A stretch of 64,000 nt of DNA, from NCBI GenBank assembly GCA_963667575.2, contig CAXXHY010000037.1, positions 14,107 to 78,106 on the forward strand. Reading direction: 5' to 3'. This DNA is from G963665495 sp963667575 (GTDB lineage: Bacteria > Desulfobacterota > Desulfovibrionia > Desulfovibrionales > Desulfovibrionaceae). Below the pieces are notes generated by a model. That model searched no databases. It was not told where the DNA came from and saw only the letters and a list, made by a program, of their open reading frames with translations. The first letter of the stretch is position 1; each line of letters opens with the position of its first letter. This document shows, in pieces, positions 9,479-18,678 of this stretch. The translations under genes were made by a program, and so were the position numbers.

Positions 9479-10225
9479 ATGCCTGACATCATGCAACAAT
9501 GCAAAATCCTTATTGAAGAAGATCACCCGGAGGAAGCTGTCGCCTGCCTGAACGCGCACCTGGCGGACAATCCGAACGATACGGAAGCTCTGGCCCATCT
9601 GGGGGCGTTGTTGGAAACTCAACACCACCATGATGATGCGGAAAAAATATTTCGCCGGATTCTGGAAACAGACCCGGCAGAAGAAAGCGGCTATCGCATG
9701 CTGGCCTACAATCTCATTGCCCAGGGCAGACTGGATGAAGCAGAAGGGATCTGTCGCCAGGGACTGCAAAACGGGACGCCCACGGACCTGCTCTATGCGG
9801 CGCTCTGCAATATCCATTTTGGCCAGGATCGCCTGAAAGAAGCCATCGAGGCCATGCAGGAAGCCATCCGGCTGAATCCCGCACATCCGGGCTGGCATTT
9901 TTCCCTGGGGATCTGCCAGGATGCCCAGGGGCAGCACCATGATGCCGAACAGTCCTTCCGCAAAGTGCTTTCCCTTGATCCGGAACATGTGGACGCCTAC
10001 ATCGAATTGGGACACGTTCTGCTGGCGCAGGAAAAACTGGAGCATGCGCTGGAGATGTTTCGACACGCCATAGCCCTGGACGACAAAAATCCCGAAGCCC
10101 ATGAAGGCCTGGCGCAGGCCCTGGAAGACCTTGGTCTGGTGGAAGAGGCAGAGGCCCGGCAAAACATTGCCGATGCCCTGCGCGAGGAGTTGGAGGAGGA
10201 AGAAGACGACCATCATGAACATTGA
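9479..10225 (+). CDS. TPR repeat protein
   Basis: A 248-residue soluble protein built almost wholly of tetratricopeptide units (about six, residues 8-215), ending in an acidic and histidine-rich tail (EEEEDDHHEH). No signal peptide is seen. GAGGT lies ahead of ATG 9479. It follows the chemoreceptor by 47 bases and may be co-transcribed. TPR proteins are scaffolds; the partner is unknown. Confidence 0.75.
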   Translation: MPDIMQQCKILIEEDHPEEAVACLNAHLADNPNDTEALAHLGALLETQHHHDDAEKIFRRILETDPAEESGYRMLAYNLIAQGRLDEAEGICRQGLQNGTPTDLLYAALCNIHFGQDRLKEAIEAMQEAIRLNPAHPGWHFSLGICQDAQGQHHDAEQSFRKVLSLDPEHVDAYIELGHVLLAQEKLEHALEMFRHAIALDDKNPEAHEGLAQALEDLGLVEEAEARQNIADALREELEEEEDDHHEH

Positions 10226-10361
10226 TGGCCGGGTCTAAAAAACGCGACTACGGAGCCTGGAGTCTTTTTTACCGACGCCTTCCACTTGAAACACAAAACA
10301 GCGTTGCAGCCCCCAGGTGGATTGGCAAAATCCGACCTGCAGGCTCACTCAGGCGCAAACG

Positions 10362-12290
10362 CTAGGACGTCTTTTCTACGGCTTCTCCGACCAGAGGAGC
10401 CGAATTTTTTCTGTTTTCATGATAGGCATGGAACTGCTCCACATTTTCCTTGCCCATATAATTGGCCAGAATCCGACGAGGCGTCGTGAGCACGTCCACG
10501 ATGATCAACCCATCCAGACAATTCTGAAAATCCGAATCCACGTTGAATGTCAGCACCTTGCCGTTGAGCTTGAGGTACTGCTTCAAAAGCACGGGAATGC
10601 CGCGAAATTCGCTTTCCAGATCCGAAATGGCCTCCGTGACATCATCCATATCCTTGAAGCAGTCGCGAAATTCACGAATCTGATGTCGCTTGAGATTCTT
10701 CAGTTTGGGCGGTGTCTTGGGTTTCACCAGTTTGGAATACGTGGAAAAACTGTTGTGCGCTTTCAAGTAGCGGACCATGAGTTCCTTGGAAATGGATGAG
10801 TATTCGTTGGAAATACTCACTGGTCCGAAAAGAATCTTGTATTTGGGACGTTGCAGGATGAACAGGGAAATACCTTTCCAAAGCAACAGCAGCGGAGCAT
10901 ACCCTTTCTGATATTCGGGACGGACAAAGGAACGCCCCATTTCCAGAGCAGGGCCGAGACGCTCGAACAACGAGTTCTTGTAGGTGAACAGCGTACTCGT
11001 ATACAAACCCTCAACGCCATGAGCCCGGATGATCTTGTCCGTTCGTCCGATGCGATAGGCGCCCACCACTTCCTTTTTAGCGGCATTCCAGATGAACAGA
11101 TGTTCGTAATAGGCGTCAAAGCGGTCAAGATCGATACTTTTACCCGTACCCTCGCCCACCTCGCGAAAAGTCATTTCCCGAAGGCGCCCGATTTCCTGCA
11201 ATAACAGCGGGATGGCACTGGTGTGCGCAAAACGGACTTCATAGTCGCCGCTGGTCAGCAACAGGCTTTTTTCCGGCAAAGCCTGAATCTCGGCATTCAA
11301 GGCCAGAACATCCACCGGCGGAGCAACGGGTTCGAAATGGACCTCTGCGGGAGCAGTGGTCCGCTTGGGTAACGGAATGCGGACGAGTTTGCGCGGAGGC
11401 GTACTCCCGATGCGTTGTTTGAGAAGATACGTACGCAGCCGCAGATAGCTCATCATCTCCATGTCGCTGTGCATTTTAGCCAGCTTTTTGAATGGAATGA
11501 TGCTGCCCACAGTCACCTGCAGTCTTCTGTGCTGCATATTCCGGAATTCACGCGGCAGCAGGACAGTACGCAGACGCGGATGCACCAGGCCGAGCAGTTG
11601 AAACAACGCGCTATTGCAGCCCTGAAAATAGATCGGCAACACCGGAACTTCAGCCTTGCGGATGATTCGCGCCACCATGGGCGACCAGGCGGGATCGGAA
11701 ATATGACGATTACGAATGTTCAGACTGGAGACTTCACCTGCCGGAAAGATGGACAGCATGTGCCCGTCTTTCAGACATCTGAGGGATTCTTTCAAAGGAC
11801 GGATGTTCTTGCTTTGCGATCCGTCAGCTCCCATATTGTCCACAAAGATAATGTCATCGCGAATATCCGGAATCAATCCCAGAAAATAATTGCCCATTAT
11901 TTTGAAGTCTGGACGGATGCGACGCAGGAGCGATCCGAGAATAACGCCTTCCACGGCGCCGAAAGGATGATTCGCAACGGTTACAACCGGACCTTCCTTC
12001 GGAATGCGTTCCAGGTCCTTTTCCGAAATATCATAAGCGATATGCATGGCTTCTAATACGCGATCCATGAATATCTTGTCTCCGTCAGCGGCTGCGGCCC
12101 TGGCGTAAATGGCGTTCAATTCCGGAAAAGCCATGATGTGTTCCAATGGCTTGCCAATGGCGGTAATGAGCTTTCGTTTGAAAGGTCCACCGGCCTGAAC
12201 CCGAAGACGAAAAATTTCCTGTTTTTCCATGGGGCGTTCTGTACTGCTATTTTTTTTGGAACGTTTATTGGCAAAAAAATACTTGAACAT
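10362..12290 (-). CDS. olsF: Two-domain acyltransferase, OlsF-like ornithine lipid synthase candidate
   Basis: About 642 residues. The N-terminal half is an LPLAT/PlsC-type acyltransferase with block NHPFGAVEG in place of the classical HX4D motif, plus FPAGEVSS and VPVLPIYFQG. The C-terminal half is a GNAT/hemolysin-like N-acyltransferase (OlsB type) with RLREMTFREVGEGTG, EMGRSFVRPEYQ and LFGPVSISN. This domain order matches the known bifunctional OlsF, which acylates ornithine on the alpha-amino group (C-terminal domain) and then on the hydroxyl of the fatty acid (N-terminal domain). The start is uncertain: ATG 12290 was chosen; ATG 12230 and TTG 12317 are also possible, none with a strong ribosome site. 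Convergent with the TPR gene. Confidence 0.7.
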   Translation of the reverse strand: MFKYFFANKRSKKNSSTERPMEKQEIFRLRVQAGGPFKRKLITAIGKPLEHIMAFPELNAIYARAAAADGDKIFMDRVLEAMHIAYDISEKDLERIPKEGPVVTVANHPFGAVEGVILGSLLRRIRPDFKIMGNYFLGLIPDIRDDIIFVDNMGADGSQSKNIRPLKESLRCLKDGHMLSIFPAGEVSSLNIRNRHISDPAWSPMVARIIRKAEVPVLPIYFQGCNSALFQLLGLVHPRLRTVLLPREFRNMQHRRLQVTVGSIIPFKKLAKMHSDMEMMSYLRLRTYLLKQRIGSTPPRKLVRIPLPKRTTAPAEVHFEPVAPPVDVLALNAEIQALPEKSLLLTSGDYEVRFAHTSAIPLLLQEIGRLREMTFREVGEGTGKSIDLDRFDAYYEHLFIWNAAKKEVVGAYRIGRTDKIIRAHGVEGLYTSTLFTYKNSLFERLGPALEMGRSFVRPEYQKGYAPLLLLWKGISLFILQRPKYKILFGPVSISNEYSSISKELMVRYLKAHNSFSTYSKLVKPKTPPKLKNLKRHQIREFRDCFKDMDDVTEAISDLESEFRGIPVLLKQYLKLNGKVLTFNVDSDFQNCLDGLIIVDVLTTPRRILANYMGKENVEQFHAYHENRKNSAPLVGEAVEKTS

Positions 12291-12538
12291 CAGAGAGTTC
12301 CAAACCAACCCGCCCAAAAAAGCGAGCCGAAAAAGGGTTCAGATATCCGGCTACTTTGTCTTACAAGCATTGTTTATCTCTAACTGATGCTTGTGACAAT
12401 TCCAAGCCCTTAGCGGTGGTTTTTCCCTCTTCCCAAATTTTTAGAGATAATACGTGCGAATTGTTGCATTTTCAAAACGAACATGTGACGCTCAGACTTT
12501 GCCGTAAAGAAATTGAGTTAACTACCGAGGATTGCACT

Positions 12539-13510
12539 GTGTTTAATGCAGGAACCTTTTTTCTGCTAGGTTTTTTACTTGATCTGGCTCTGGCGGATCC
12601 GGCTGGTTGGCCCCATCCTGTCAGATTGTTCGGATGGCTTTCCCAGTTCTGGGAAAAAAGGCTCTATAAAAACACCCTGACGCGGGGAGCCCTTTTCTGG
12701 TCGGCAGTCATGGTGTCGGTGGGGGTCCTGCTCCTGTTCACCGTATTGATTCTATCGCATACGCCCCCATGGATACAAAATATTTTCTGGGGATACGTAT
12801 GCTATGCCTGCCTGGCATTACGCGGCTTACACCTGTCCAGCTCCCTTGTCGAGTCCGCCCTGCGTACCGGAGATCTCGAAAAAGCGCGTACGCTGCTTTC
12901 GCGTATCGTCGGACGTGAAACACAGGAATTGGACCGGGACGCCGTACGCCGGGCCTCGGTGGAAACCGTTGCGGAAAACTGTTCGGACGGCGTTATCGCC
13001 CCCATGTTCTTTTGCCTGCTGTTGGGGCCCATCGGCATGTTGTTGTATAAAGCGGTCAATACGCTGGACAGCATGGTGGGCTACAAAAATACGCGCTACG
13101 CCGCCTTCGGCACCTTTTCCGCCAAAATGGACGATCTCGTCAACGCCATTCCTGCGCGACTGACAGCCCTGTGCCTGCTCGGAGCCGCCGCTCTTTCCGG
13201 AATGGACTGGAAAAACGGCCTGCGCATCATTCGCAGAGACGCGCGTAAACATGCCAGTCCCAATGCCGGATTCCCGGAAGCGGCCGTTGCCGGAGTACTC
13301 GGAGTCCGTCTCGGAGGACCGGCGCATTATCATGGGCGTTTGCACGACAAAGCCTGGCTGGGTGATGCCGATCAAGCCGTCTCATCGAAGACTTTTGACA
13401 ATACTATCAGGCTGCTATACCTCTCGTCAGGCATAATGGCCCTTCTGGTATGGGCTATCCTGCTCTTGTCCCACAGCGGACCGCTGGGCCTTGCGGGGCT
13501 TCTGTTCTGA
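12539..13510 (+). CDS. cbiB: Adenosylcobinamide-phosphate synthase CbiB/CobD
   Basis: A 323-residue polytopic membrane protein. GTG 12539 was chosen because the family N-terminus (FLLGFLLDLALADP) starts right after it and GAGGA lies at about 12525. CbiB joins aminopropanol (or its phosphate) to adenosylcobyric acid. Family blocks seen: GWPHPVRLFG, ETVAENCSDGVIAPMFF, NTLDSMVGYKN and SPNAGFPEAAVAGVLGVRLGG. First gene of a cobamide block with cbiR, cobU and cobS. No cobalamin riboswitch could be recognised in the upstream 250 bases. Confidence 0.9.
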   Translation: MFNAGTFFLLGFLLDLALADPAGWPHPVRLFGWLSQFWEKRLYKNTLTRGALFWSAVMVSVGVLLLFTVLILSHTPPWIQNIFWGYVCYACLALRGLHLSSSLVESALRTGDLEKARTLLSRIVGRETQELDRDAVRRASVETVAENCSDGVIAPMFFCLLLGPIGMLLYKAVNTLDSMVGYKNTRYAAFGTFSAKMDDLVNAIPARLTALCLLGAAALSGMDWKNGLRIIRRDARKHASPNAGFPEAAVAGVLGVRLGGPAHYHGRLHDKAWLGDADQAVSSKTFDNTIRLLYLSSGIMALLVWAILLLSHSGPLGLAGLLF

Positions 13511-13533
13511 ACCGTTTTTTACCAACTACCGAT

Positions 13534-14379
13534 ATGAATATACAATCCAACGCTTCTTCCCCGGACATGCCTGTTTTGAAAGGCTGTTATCCCTTCCGCC
13601 TGGGCACAACCTCCTATATCATACACGACGAACGGGTTCCCAACGCCCGTTTTCTGGCTCCCCTGCTGGACGAAGTCGAACTGCTTTTTTTTGAAAGCCG
13701 GCGCCCGGACAGCCTCCCTTCCTCACAGGAAATCGACGAATTATCCGCCATCGGACGCGGTGAAAACCTGGCCTACAACGTCCACCTGCCCCTGGATCTG
13801 TTTCTGGGAGACGCCGACGAGGCCGTCCGCGCCCATGGAGTGGCAGCCGCCTGCAAATTCATCGACAGCACCACGCCGCTGCAGCCCACCTGCTGGGTCG
13901 TTCATCTGGACTGGCTGCGCCCCGACGGCAGCGAAACCCAGGACACCGAGGCCTGGGTCGACAGACTGCGCGCTTCGCTTGTAAAAATTCTGGCTTCGGG
14001 CGTACCCGGCACTTCTCTGGTCATCGAAAATCTGCAGTACCCCTTTGACCTGGTAGCTCCGCTCGCCCCCGAACTGAACCTGAGCTGCTGTCTGGACATC
14101 GGCCACATGCTCCTTGTCGAACCAGCCCCCCTGGACTTTCTGCAACGGCACTTTCCACGGGCGACCATGCTCCATGTCCACGGCGTACGCCAGGGAAAGG
14201 ATCATGTGAGCCTGCGGTACCTGGATACCCGCATGGCCCGGTTGCTGTGCGAGTTGCTGCAAAACTACACGGGCGGGCTGTCACTTGAAATTTTCGGTCA
14301 AAACGACCTCGTCGAATCAATGCAACAATTTGAAGAATGGATGCCATGTCAGCACAAAGCAAACAAAGCCTCTTTGTGA
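13534..14379 (+). CDS. cbiR: CbiR-like cobamide-remodelling phosphodiesterase (AP endonuclease 2 / TIM barrel fold)
   Basis: A 281-residue TIM-barrel protein of the AP-endonuclease family 2 type. Likely metal ligands stand at barrel strand ends: NVHLP, VVHLDW, VIENLQ, LDIGHML, LHVHGV and LEIFG. CbiR, described from Akkermansia, hydrolyses the phosphoester of cobamides to cobinamide so the lower ligand can be exchanged. The position between cbiB and cobU strongly supports the same role here. The start is uncertain: ATG 13534 follows the cbiB stop by 23 bases with no clear ribosome site, while ATG 13450 would overlap cbiB. The gene overlaps the cobU start by 34 bases. Confidence 0.75.
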   Translation: MNIQSNASSPDMPVLKGCYPFRLGTTSYIIHDERVPNARFLAPLLDEVELLFFESRRPDSLPSSQEIDELSAIGRGENLAYNVHLPLDLFLGDADEAVRAHGVAAACKFIDSTTPLQPTCWVVHLDWLRPDGSETQDTEAWVDRLRASLVKILASGVPGTSLVIENLQYPFDLVAPLAPELNLSCCLDIGHMLLVEPAPLDFLQRHFPRATMLHVHGVRQGKDHVSLRYLDTRMARLLCELLQNYTGGLSLEIFGQNDLVESMQQFEEWMPCQHKANKASL

Positions 14380-14919
14380 CAGGCGGCTGCAAAAGCGGCA
14401 AAAGCACCTTTGCAGAAAGCTGGGTCAGACATCGCGGTTCGCCACGACTGTATATCGCCACCGCGGAAATCATCGATGAAGAAATGGCCGAGCGGGTACG
14501 TCTCCACCAAAAAAGACGCGACCAGAACTGGCACACCCTGGAAAACGCCCCTGGCAGTACCGACCATACTACGTACGCATGCGGGTTCGTACGCGGCCGT
14601 GCTGCTGGACTGCGTAACCGTGTGGCTGGGCAACATGCAATATAACGGCTACTCCAACGAGCAGATTTTTGAAAATGTTCAGGATCTCGCGCAAGCCATA
14701 GATGAGGCGCCGTGTCCGGTGGCCGTGGTCAGCAATGAAGTGGGTTGGGGGATAGTCCCGGAAAGTTCTTTGGGCCGCGCATTCCGCGACCTGGCCGGAA
14801 AATGCAATCAAATCCTGGCCTCCCGCATGACCAGCGCCGTGCTGGTAGCCTCAGGCCTGCCCCTCGTACTCAAGGGCAATGTCCTTTTTCCCCCCGAATA
14901 TGCTGGAGATCAGTCATGA
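14346..14919 (+). CDS. cobU: Adenosylcobinamide kinase / guanylyltransferase CobU (one frameshift)
   Basis: The first part starts at ATG 14346 with the P-loop GGCKSGKS, then YIATAEIIDEEM and RRDQNWHTLE. The second part, one frame on, has VLLDCVTVWLGNM and VSNEVGWGIVP, both CobU motifs, and ends at 14919. Deleting one G from GGG at 14583-14585 joins the halves as a smooth CobU sequence (about 190 residues). The break is probably a sequencing error. CobU phosphorylates adenosylcobinamide and transfers GMP to give AdoCbi-GDP. It overlaps cobS by four bases. Confidence 0.82.
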
Positions 14920-15672
14920 GAATTTCGTTTTCCGGATTGCATGCGGCCCTGTCCTTTTTGACTGTGCTGCCTTTGGGGTAAAGTGGCGGACTGGAACGGA
15001 CGCCGTATGCTCGGCTGGTTCCCTGTGGCCGGGTTGCTGATGGGCCTGCTGCTGGCTGTATGGGATTACCTGCTTGGCCTGGCTGTGGGTCCGGCCTTGC
15101 GTGCCGTACTGGATACGCTGTTCCTGGTGGTCCTTACGGGCGGACTGCATATGGACGGTCTGGCCGACTCAGCCGACGGTCTGCTCGGACACCGCGGACG
15201 CGAACGTGCTCTGGAAATAATGAAGGACAGCCGTATAGGCGCCTGGGGAGTTCTGGCCATAATCGCCGTGCTCGGCATAAAAACCGCTGCGTTTTGCGAT
15301 ATCCACTCCGACAATTCCAATACCTGGCGTACGGCCATGGGACTGGCTCTGGTTCCGTATTTCGGCCGTTTGGCTCAATGCTTCATCATCCGCCTGATTC
15401 CGTACTGCCGCGGCAAGGAAGGCATGGGGCATTCCTTTTTCGGATCCGGCCAGCCCTGGTTGCCCGCTGCGCTGTGCCTGCTGCCCCTTGTTTTTCTGCT
15501 CGGTCTTTTCCCGGCGATCATCTGTCTGCTGGTGTTCGCCTGCACCGTTGCATTGCTGCTGCAGTGGTACAAAAAAATGCTGGGCTGCGTCACCGGAGAC
15601 ATGATCGGCGCATCCTGCGAAATCTGCGAAGCACTGCTGCTGGTCGCGCTGTCACTGGTGCTCACTAGCTGA
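14916..15672 (+). CDS. cobS: Adenosylcobinamide-GDP ribazoletransferase CobS (one frameshift)
   Basis: ATG 14916 opens MRISFSGLHAALSFLTVLPLG and then meets a stop. Removing one G from GGGG at 14975-14978 continues the frame as LPLGKVADWNGRRMLGWF, the typical CobS start, through GGLHMDGLADSADG to the end at 15672. The protein is about 250 residues with several membrane helices and joins AdoCbi-GDP to alpha-ribazole, the last step in cobamide assembly. The single homopolymer change argues for a base-calling error. Last gene of the cbiB-cbiR-cobU-cobS unit. Confidence 0.85.
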
Positions 15673-15792
15673 TCCCCTTTTCCGCTAAAGTGTAAAAAAG
15701 ATGTAAATACGCCGTACCTCCGTTGGCCTGCGGTTGGTGATGCCGTATACTTGCGTAAATTAACCCGTACGGATCCCTCCAAGGAGTCGGCC

Positions 15793-17136
15793 ATGTCATT
15801 TGTCAAACAGTCTCCAGCCTTTCGTCTCCTGCTGATCTTTTTTCTGAGTCTGGCTCTGATGATTCCCATGTTTTTTGTGATGAATCTGATTTCCGAACGT
15901 CAGGAACGCCAGGAAATGGTCGTAGCCGAAATAAATTTCAAATGGAGCACCAGCCAGATTCTTACCGGGCCCATTCTGATTGTGCCCTATGAAACAGTCG
16001 TCAAGGCGGGAAAAAAAGGAGAGCGGGATCAGACTCTCGTACGTCAGGCCTTTTTTTTGCCGGATACCCTCGTATTGTCCGGCTGGATACATGCCGAGCC
16101 CCGTTATCGAAGCATTTACGAAACCGTTGTTTACGAATCGGACCTGTCCCTGCGCGGTGCTTTCAGCAGACCTGATTTTGAAAAACTGAATATCAGGCCC
16201 GAGCGTATCCGCTGGGAGGACGCACGCGTCATCCTGGGCATTTCCGACATGAAGGGCATCGAAGAAGCGGTGGATATAGACTGGGACGGCATAAAATGTC
16301 CGGGTGAACCCGCGGATCTGCGTTTCGTGCAGTTGCAGTCCGGAATCCAATCGGGCGTACCGTGCGCAGACGAGCGCAATACCTTTCTTTACAAGATCAA
16401 CATCAAGCTCAAAGGTTCGGAACAACTTCAGTTCACACCCACCGGACGGACAACCCGTGTTTCCTTGCAGGGAGACTGGCCCAAGCCGAGCTTTACCGGC
16501 GATTTTCTCCCCGACAACAGAAGCGTAAACACCAAAGGCTTTTCTGCTGAGTGGGACGTGCTGCATCTCAATCGCAGCTTTCCCCAGCAATGGACCGACG
16601 ACATCAACTGGAGCGCACGCTTTGGCGTACGCCTGCTGTTGCCCATGAGCCAGTATCAGGAAGCCATGCGTTCGGCCAAATACGCCCTGCTGTTCATTCT
16701 GCTGACCTTTTCGGCCGTTTTTTTCACGGAAATATTCACCAGACGTACGCTGCACCCGGTGCAGTACGTATTCATCGGCATGGGAATGGTACTCTTTTAC
16801 CTGCTGCTGCTTTCATTGTCCGAACATCTGGGCTTTGACCTGGCCTACGGCATTGCAGCACTGGCCACCATTCTGCTGATTGGAGGCTATACGAAAGTCA
16901 TTCTGACCGGCTTGAAACCAGCTGGGGTCGTTACCGGGACTCTGGCCGTGCTGTACGGATTCTACTATATCCTGCTGCAACTCGAGGACTACGCACTGCT
17001 CACCGGCAGCCTCGGGTTGTTCGCCATCCTTGCAGGGCTCATGTTCGTGACGCGCCGCGTGGACTGGTACTCGGCATTCAACGACAAGCACAAGAACAGC
17101 AAGGAATTCAGCTTTTCCAAAGACAACGGAAAATAG
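15793..17136 (+). CDS. creD: CreD family inner membrane protein
   Basis: A 447-residue membrane protein: one N-terminal helix (about residues 10-32), a large periplasmic domain, then about six C-terminal helices from residue 300. Family blocks: GPILIVPYE near residue 60 and SAKYALLFILLTFSAVFFTE, HPVQYVFIGMGMVLFYLLLL. ATG 15793 has AAGGAG at about 15780; an in-frame ATG at 15751 lacks one. CreD proteins are linked to CreBC regulation and colicin or beta-lactam tolerance in gamma-proteobacteria, but no creBC genes are near, so the role here is open. Confidence 0.85.
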   Translation: MSFVKQSPAFRLLLIFFLSLALMIPMFFVMNLISERQERQEMVVAEINFKWSTSQILTGPILIVPYETVVKAGKKGERDQTLVRQAFFLPDTLVLSGWIHAEPRYRSIYETVVYESDLSLRGAFSRPDFEKLNIRPERIRWEDARVILGISDMKGIEEAVDIDWDGIKCPGEPADLRFVQLQSGIQSGVPCADERNTFLYKINIKLKGSEQLQFTPTGRTTRVSLQGDWPKPSFTGDFLPDNRSVNTKGFSAEWDVLHLNRSFPQQWTDDINWSARFGVRLLLPMSQYQEAMRSAKYALLFILLTFSAVFFTEIFTRRTLHPVQYVFIGMGMVLFYLLLLSLSEHLGFDLAYGIAALATILLIGGYTKVILTGLKPAGVVTGTLAVLYGFYYILLQLEDYALLTGSLGLFAILAGLMFVTRRVDWYSAFNDKHKNSKEFSFSKDNGK

Positions 17137-17142
17137 TCCCCC

Positions 17143-17171
17143 CCCCACAGCCGCCAAAAGCGGCTGTGGGG
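17143..17171. terminator. Strong hairpin between convergent genes
   Basis: A 12-base perfect stem (17143-17154 with 17160-17171, CCCCACAGCCGC) with loop CAAAA lies between creD and the convergent gene ending at 17189. No T-run follows on either strand, so termination is likely but not canonical. Confidence 0.5.
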
Positions 17172-17188
17172 AAATTTGAACCTTCAGG

Positions 17189-17533
17189 TTATTTCCAGAC
17201 GCCTTTGGGAGCCGGCAATGAAGAATTCACTTTGGCCGGAGCAAACCGGGCCTGTTCCTTTGGAGTCCAGGAACGCGGATCCGTAAGGCCCTTGCCTGTC
17301 GCAATGGTGGTTACCGTGCCGGGATCCTTCAAGATCACCTGGTCATTTTCGGAACTGCCCCCCATTGCCTGCAGCATTTGCTTCAGCTTCATTTCCTGTT
17401 TTTTAGCCACTTCCTGAGACTTATTGGCTTTTTCGGCTTTCACCGGACAAACCGCCTCGCTAAATGAAGGAAACAACCACGAACCAACCACGCACAACGC
17501 CAAAATTACGATTGGCAAATATATTGATTTCAT
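17189..17533 (-). CDS. Small secreted protein of unknown function
   Basis: A 114-residue protein with an N-terminal signal peptide (hydrophobic residues 4-20, likely cleavage after SFSEA). The mature part is Lys/Gln-rich, with a coiled stretch (KANKSQEVAKKQEMKLKQML) and a Pro-rich end. No family was recognised. It lies 12 bases after the FecR-domain gene and probably shares its transcript and site of action in the periplasm. Confidence 0.6.
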   Translation of the reverse strand: MKSIYLPIVILALCVVGSWLFPSFSEAVCPVKAEKANKSQEVAKKQEMKLKQMLQAMGGSSENDQVILKDPGTVTTIATGKGLTDPRSWTPKEQARFAPAKVNSSLPAPKGVWK

Positions 17534-17545
17534 AAGGATTTTCCC

Positions 17546-18256
17546 CTATTTGCAGCTATACTGGCTGGCGAGTTTTTTATATTCGTCAACTTTCGCATCC
17601 CAGATTTTGGACTGGTCGTACATTTTGGCGATGCGGTAGTCCCGATAGGCTTTTTCCGCAGCATCCATGGTCTTTTCAATCTGCTCGCACAACTGCGCCG
17701 GGCTCACCCTGGGGGACACAGCCGCGGGTTTGGTTGCTTTCGCCCCCAACCGCGTCACCACAACCGGACCGCCTTCATACAGTCCGTGCAACTCGCTGCC
17801 TCTGTCCACCGCGGAAGCGAACTCCGTACCTCGAACTCCCAACGACACCATGGGAGTCCTGATGTGGAAACGTTCGGGATTCATTTTGGCAACGCCTCCG
17901 GCAAGAACGTCAAAGGTTCCGCGGATGAATTCGAGAGTCAAAGCGACCAGCGACTTGTCGGGCTTCTCCAGAAACACGTCACCAATACGGCATTCGCTGT
18001 CGGCAGCAAGCGCGAGTGTTGTTTTATCCTTGAACATAATCTGTACGCGCGAGTTGGCACCTGTTTTCACACTGTCCTGTGTTTGCAGGGGAGTTCCCAC
18101 CTTTGCAGACAGGACTTTTCCTTGGGAAATCACCGTGACCTTTCCTTTCGCCTCCTGCACCCAACCGGCAGCCCCCGCCGCAAAACCAATTGATCCGCTT
18201 ACCAACATCAAGATGATGAAGGCTGCCCCTGCCGCGACGAATTTTTGCCCAATCAT
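17546..18256 (-). CDS. FecR-domain periplasmic protein
   Basis: A 236-residue protein with a signal peptide (residues 1-28). Residues 30-150 form a FecR domain: GWVQEAKGKVTVISQGK, the glycine-rich block of surface FecR proteins, then TGANSRVQIMFKDKTTLALA and TPMVSLGVRGTEFASAV. The C-terminal ~60 residues are helical with two Cys (QLCEQIEK, YSCK), perhaps a disulfide. AGGAGATGAGCG precedes ATG 18256. No sigma factor or anti-sigma partner lies beside it, so this is the secreted FecR type, perhaps carbohydrate-binding, not a classical iron regulator. Confidence 0.75.
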   Translation of the reverse strand: MIGQKFVAAGAAFIILMLVSGSIGFAAGAAGWVQEAKGKVTVISQGKVLSAKVGTPLQTQDSVKTGANSRVQIMFKDKTTLALAADSECRIGDVFLEKPDKSLVALTLEFIRGTFDVLAGGVAKMNPERFHIRTPMVSLGVRGTEFASAVDRGSELHGLYEGGPVVVTRLGAKATKPAAVSPRVSPAQLCEQIEKTMDAAEKAYRDYRIAKMYDQSKIWDAKVDEYKKLASQYSCK

Positions 18257-18678
18257 CGCTCATCTCCTAAAAATTTGATGTAAACGAACGCTTTTGCCAT
18301 GAAACGCCATTCCCCAGACCTGACTCCGGCCCCCCTGAACTTTTTGCTCAGTATAACTCATTAGATTTGTTCCTGCCAAAACGTCAACAGGTACCCCGGG
18401 ACTGCACAACCAAAAACTATTGTATCAAAAGCAACATGCCGATATTGCGACGATTTTTTCTACTTTGGGAAAAATATAATTTCTGCCACTTCCACAATAG
18501 CAACAGACAATAGCAACGGCCTTGTTTTATCGTTTAGTTTTTATCCAATATATGATAAAAATAACGTCAACATTTTTAAAATGATACCGATAAAAACTAT
18601 AATATTTGCGTTTTATGATGAAATAGGTACTATTAAATTTCAGACCTTCATAATCCGTTTCAACCACAAGGAGATCCA
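18257..18678. other. AT-rich divergent intergenic region
   Basis: About 420 bases between the FecR and thaumatin-like genes, clearly AT-richer than the flanks. It holds a promoter candidate (listed separately) and a small palindrome, TTTTTATC / GATAAAAA at 18538-18545 and 18554-18561. No gene is seen. Confidence 0.5.
18575..18603 (+). promoter_or_regulatory. Sigma-70 promoter candidate for thaumatin-like gene
   Basis: TTTAAA (18575-18580), a 17-base spacer and a perfect TATAAT (18598-18603) stand about 75 bases before the start codon at 18679. Confidence 0.5.

Noticed and set aside
12318..12538. Possible cobalamin riboswitch before cbiB
   Set aside because: The conserved B12-box and GCCACTG elements could not be found, so none is claimed.
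18538..18561. TTTTTATC / GATAAAAA palindrome before the thaumatin-like gene
   Set aside because: Short, AT-only and expected by chance in this AT-rich stretch.
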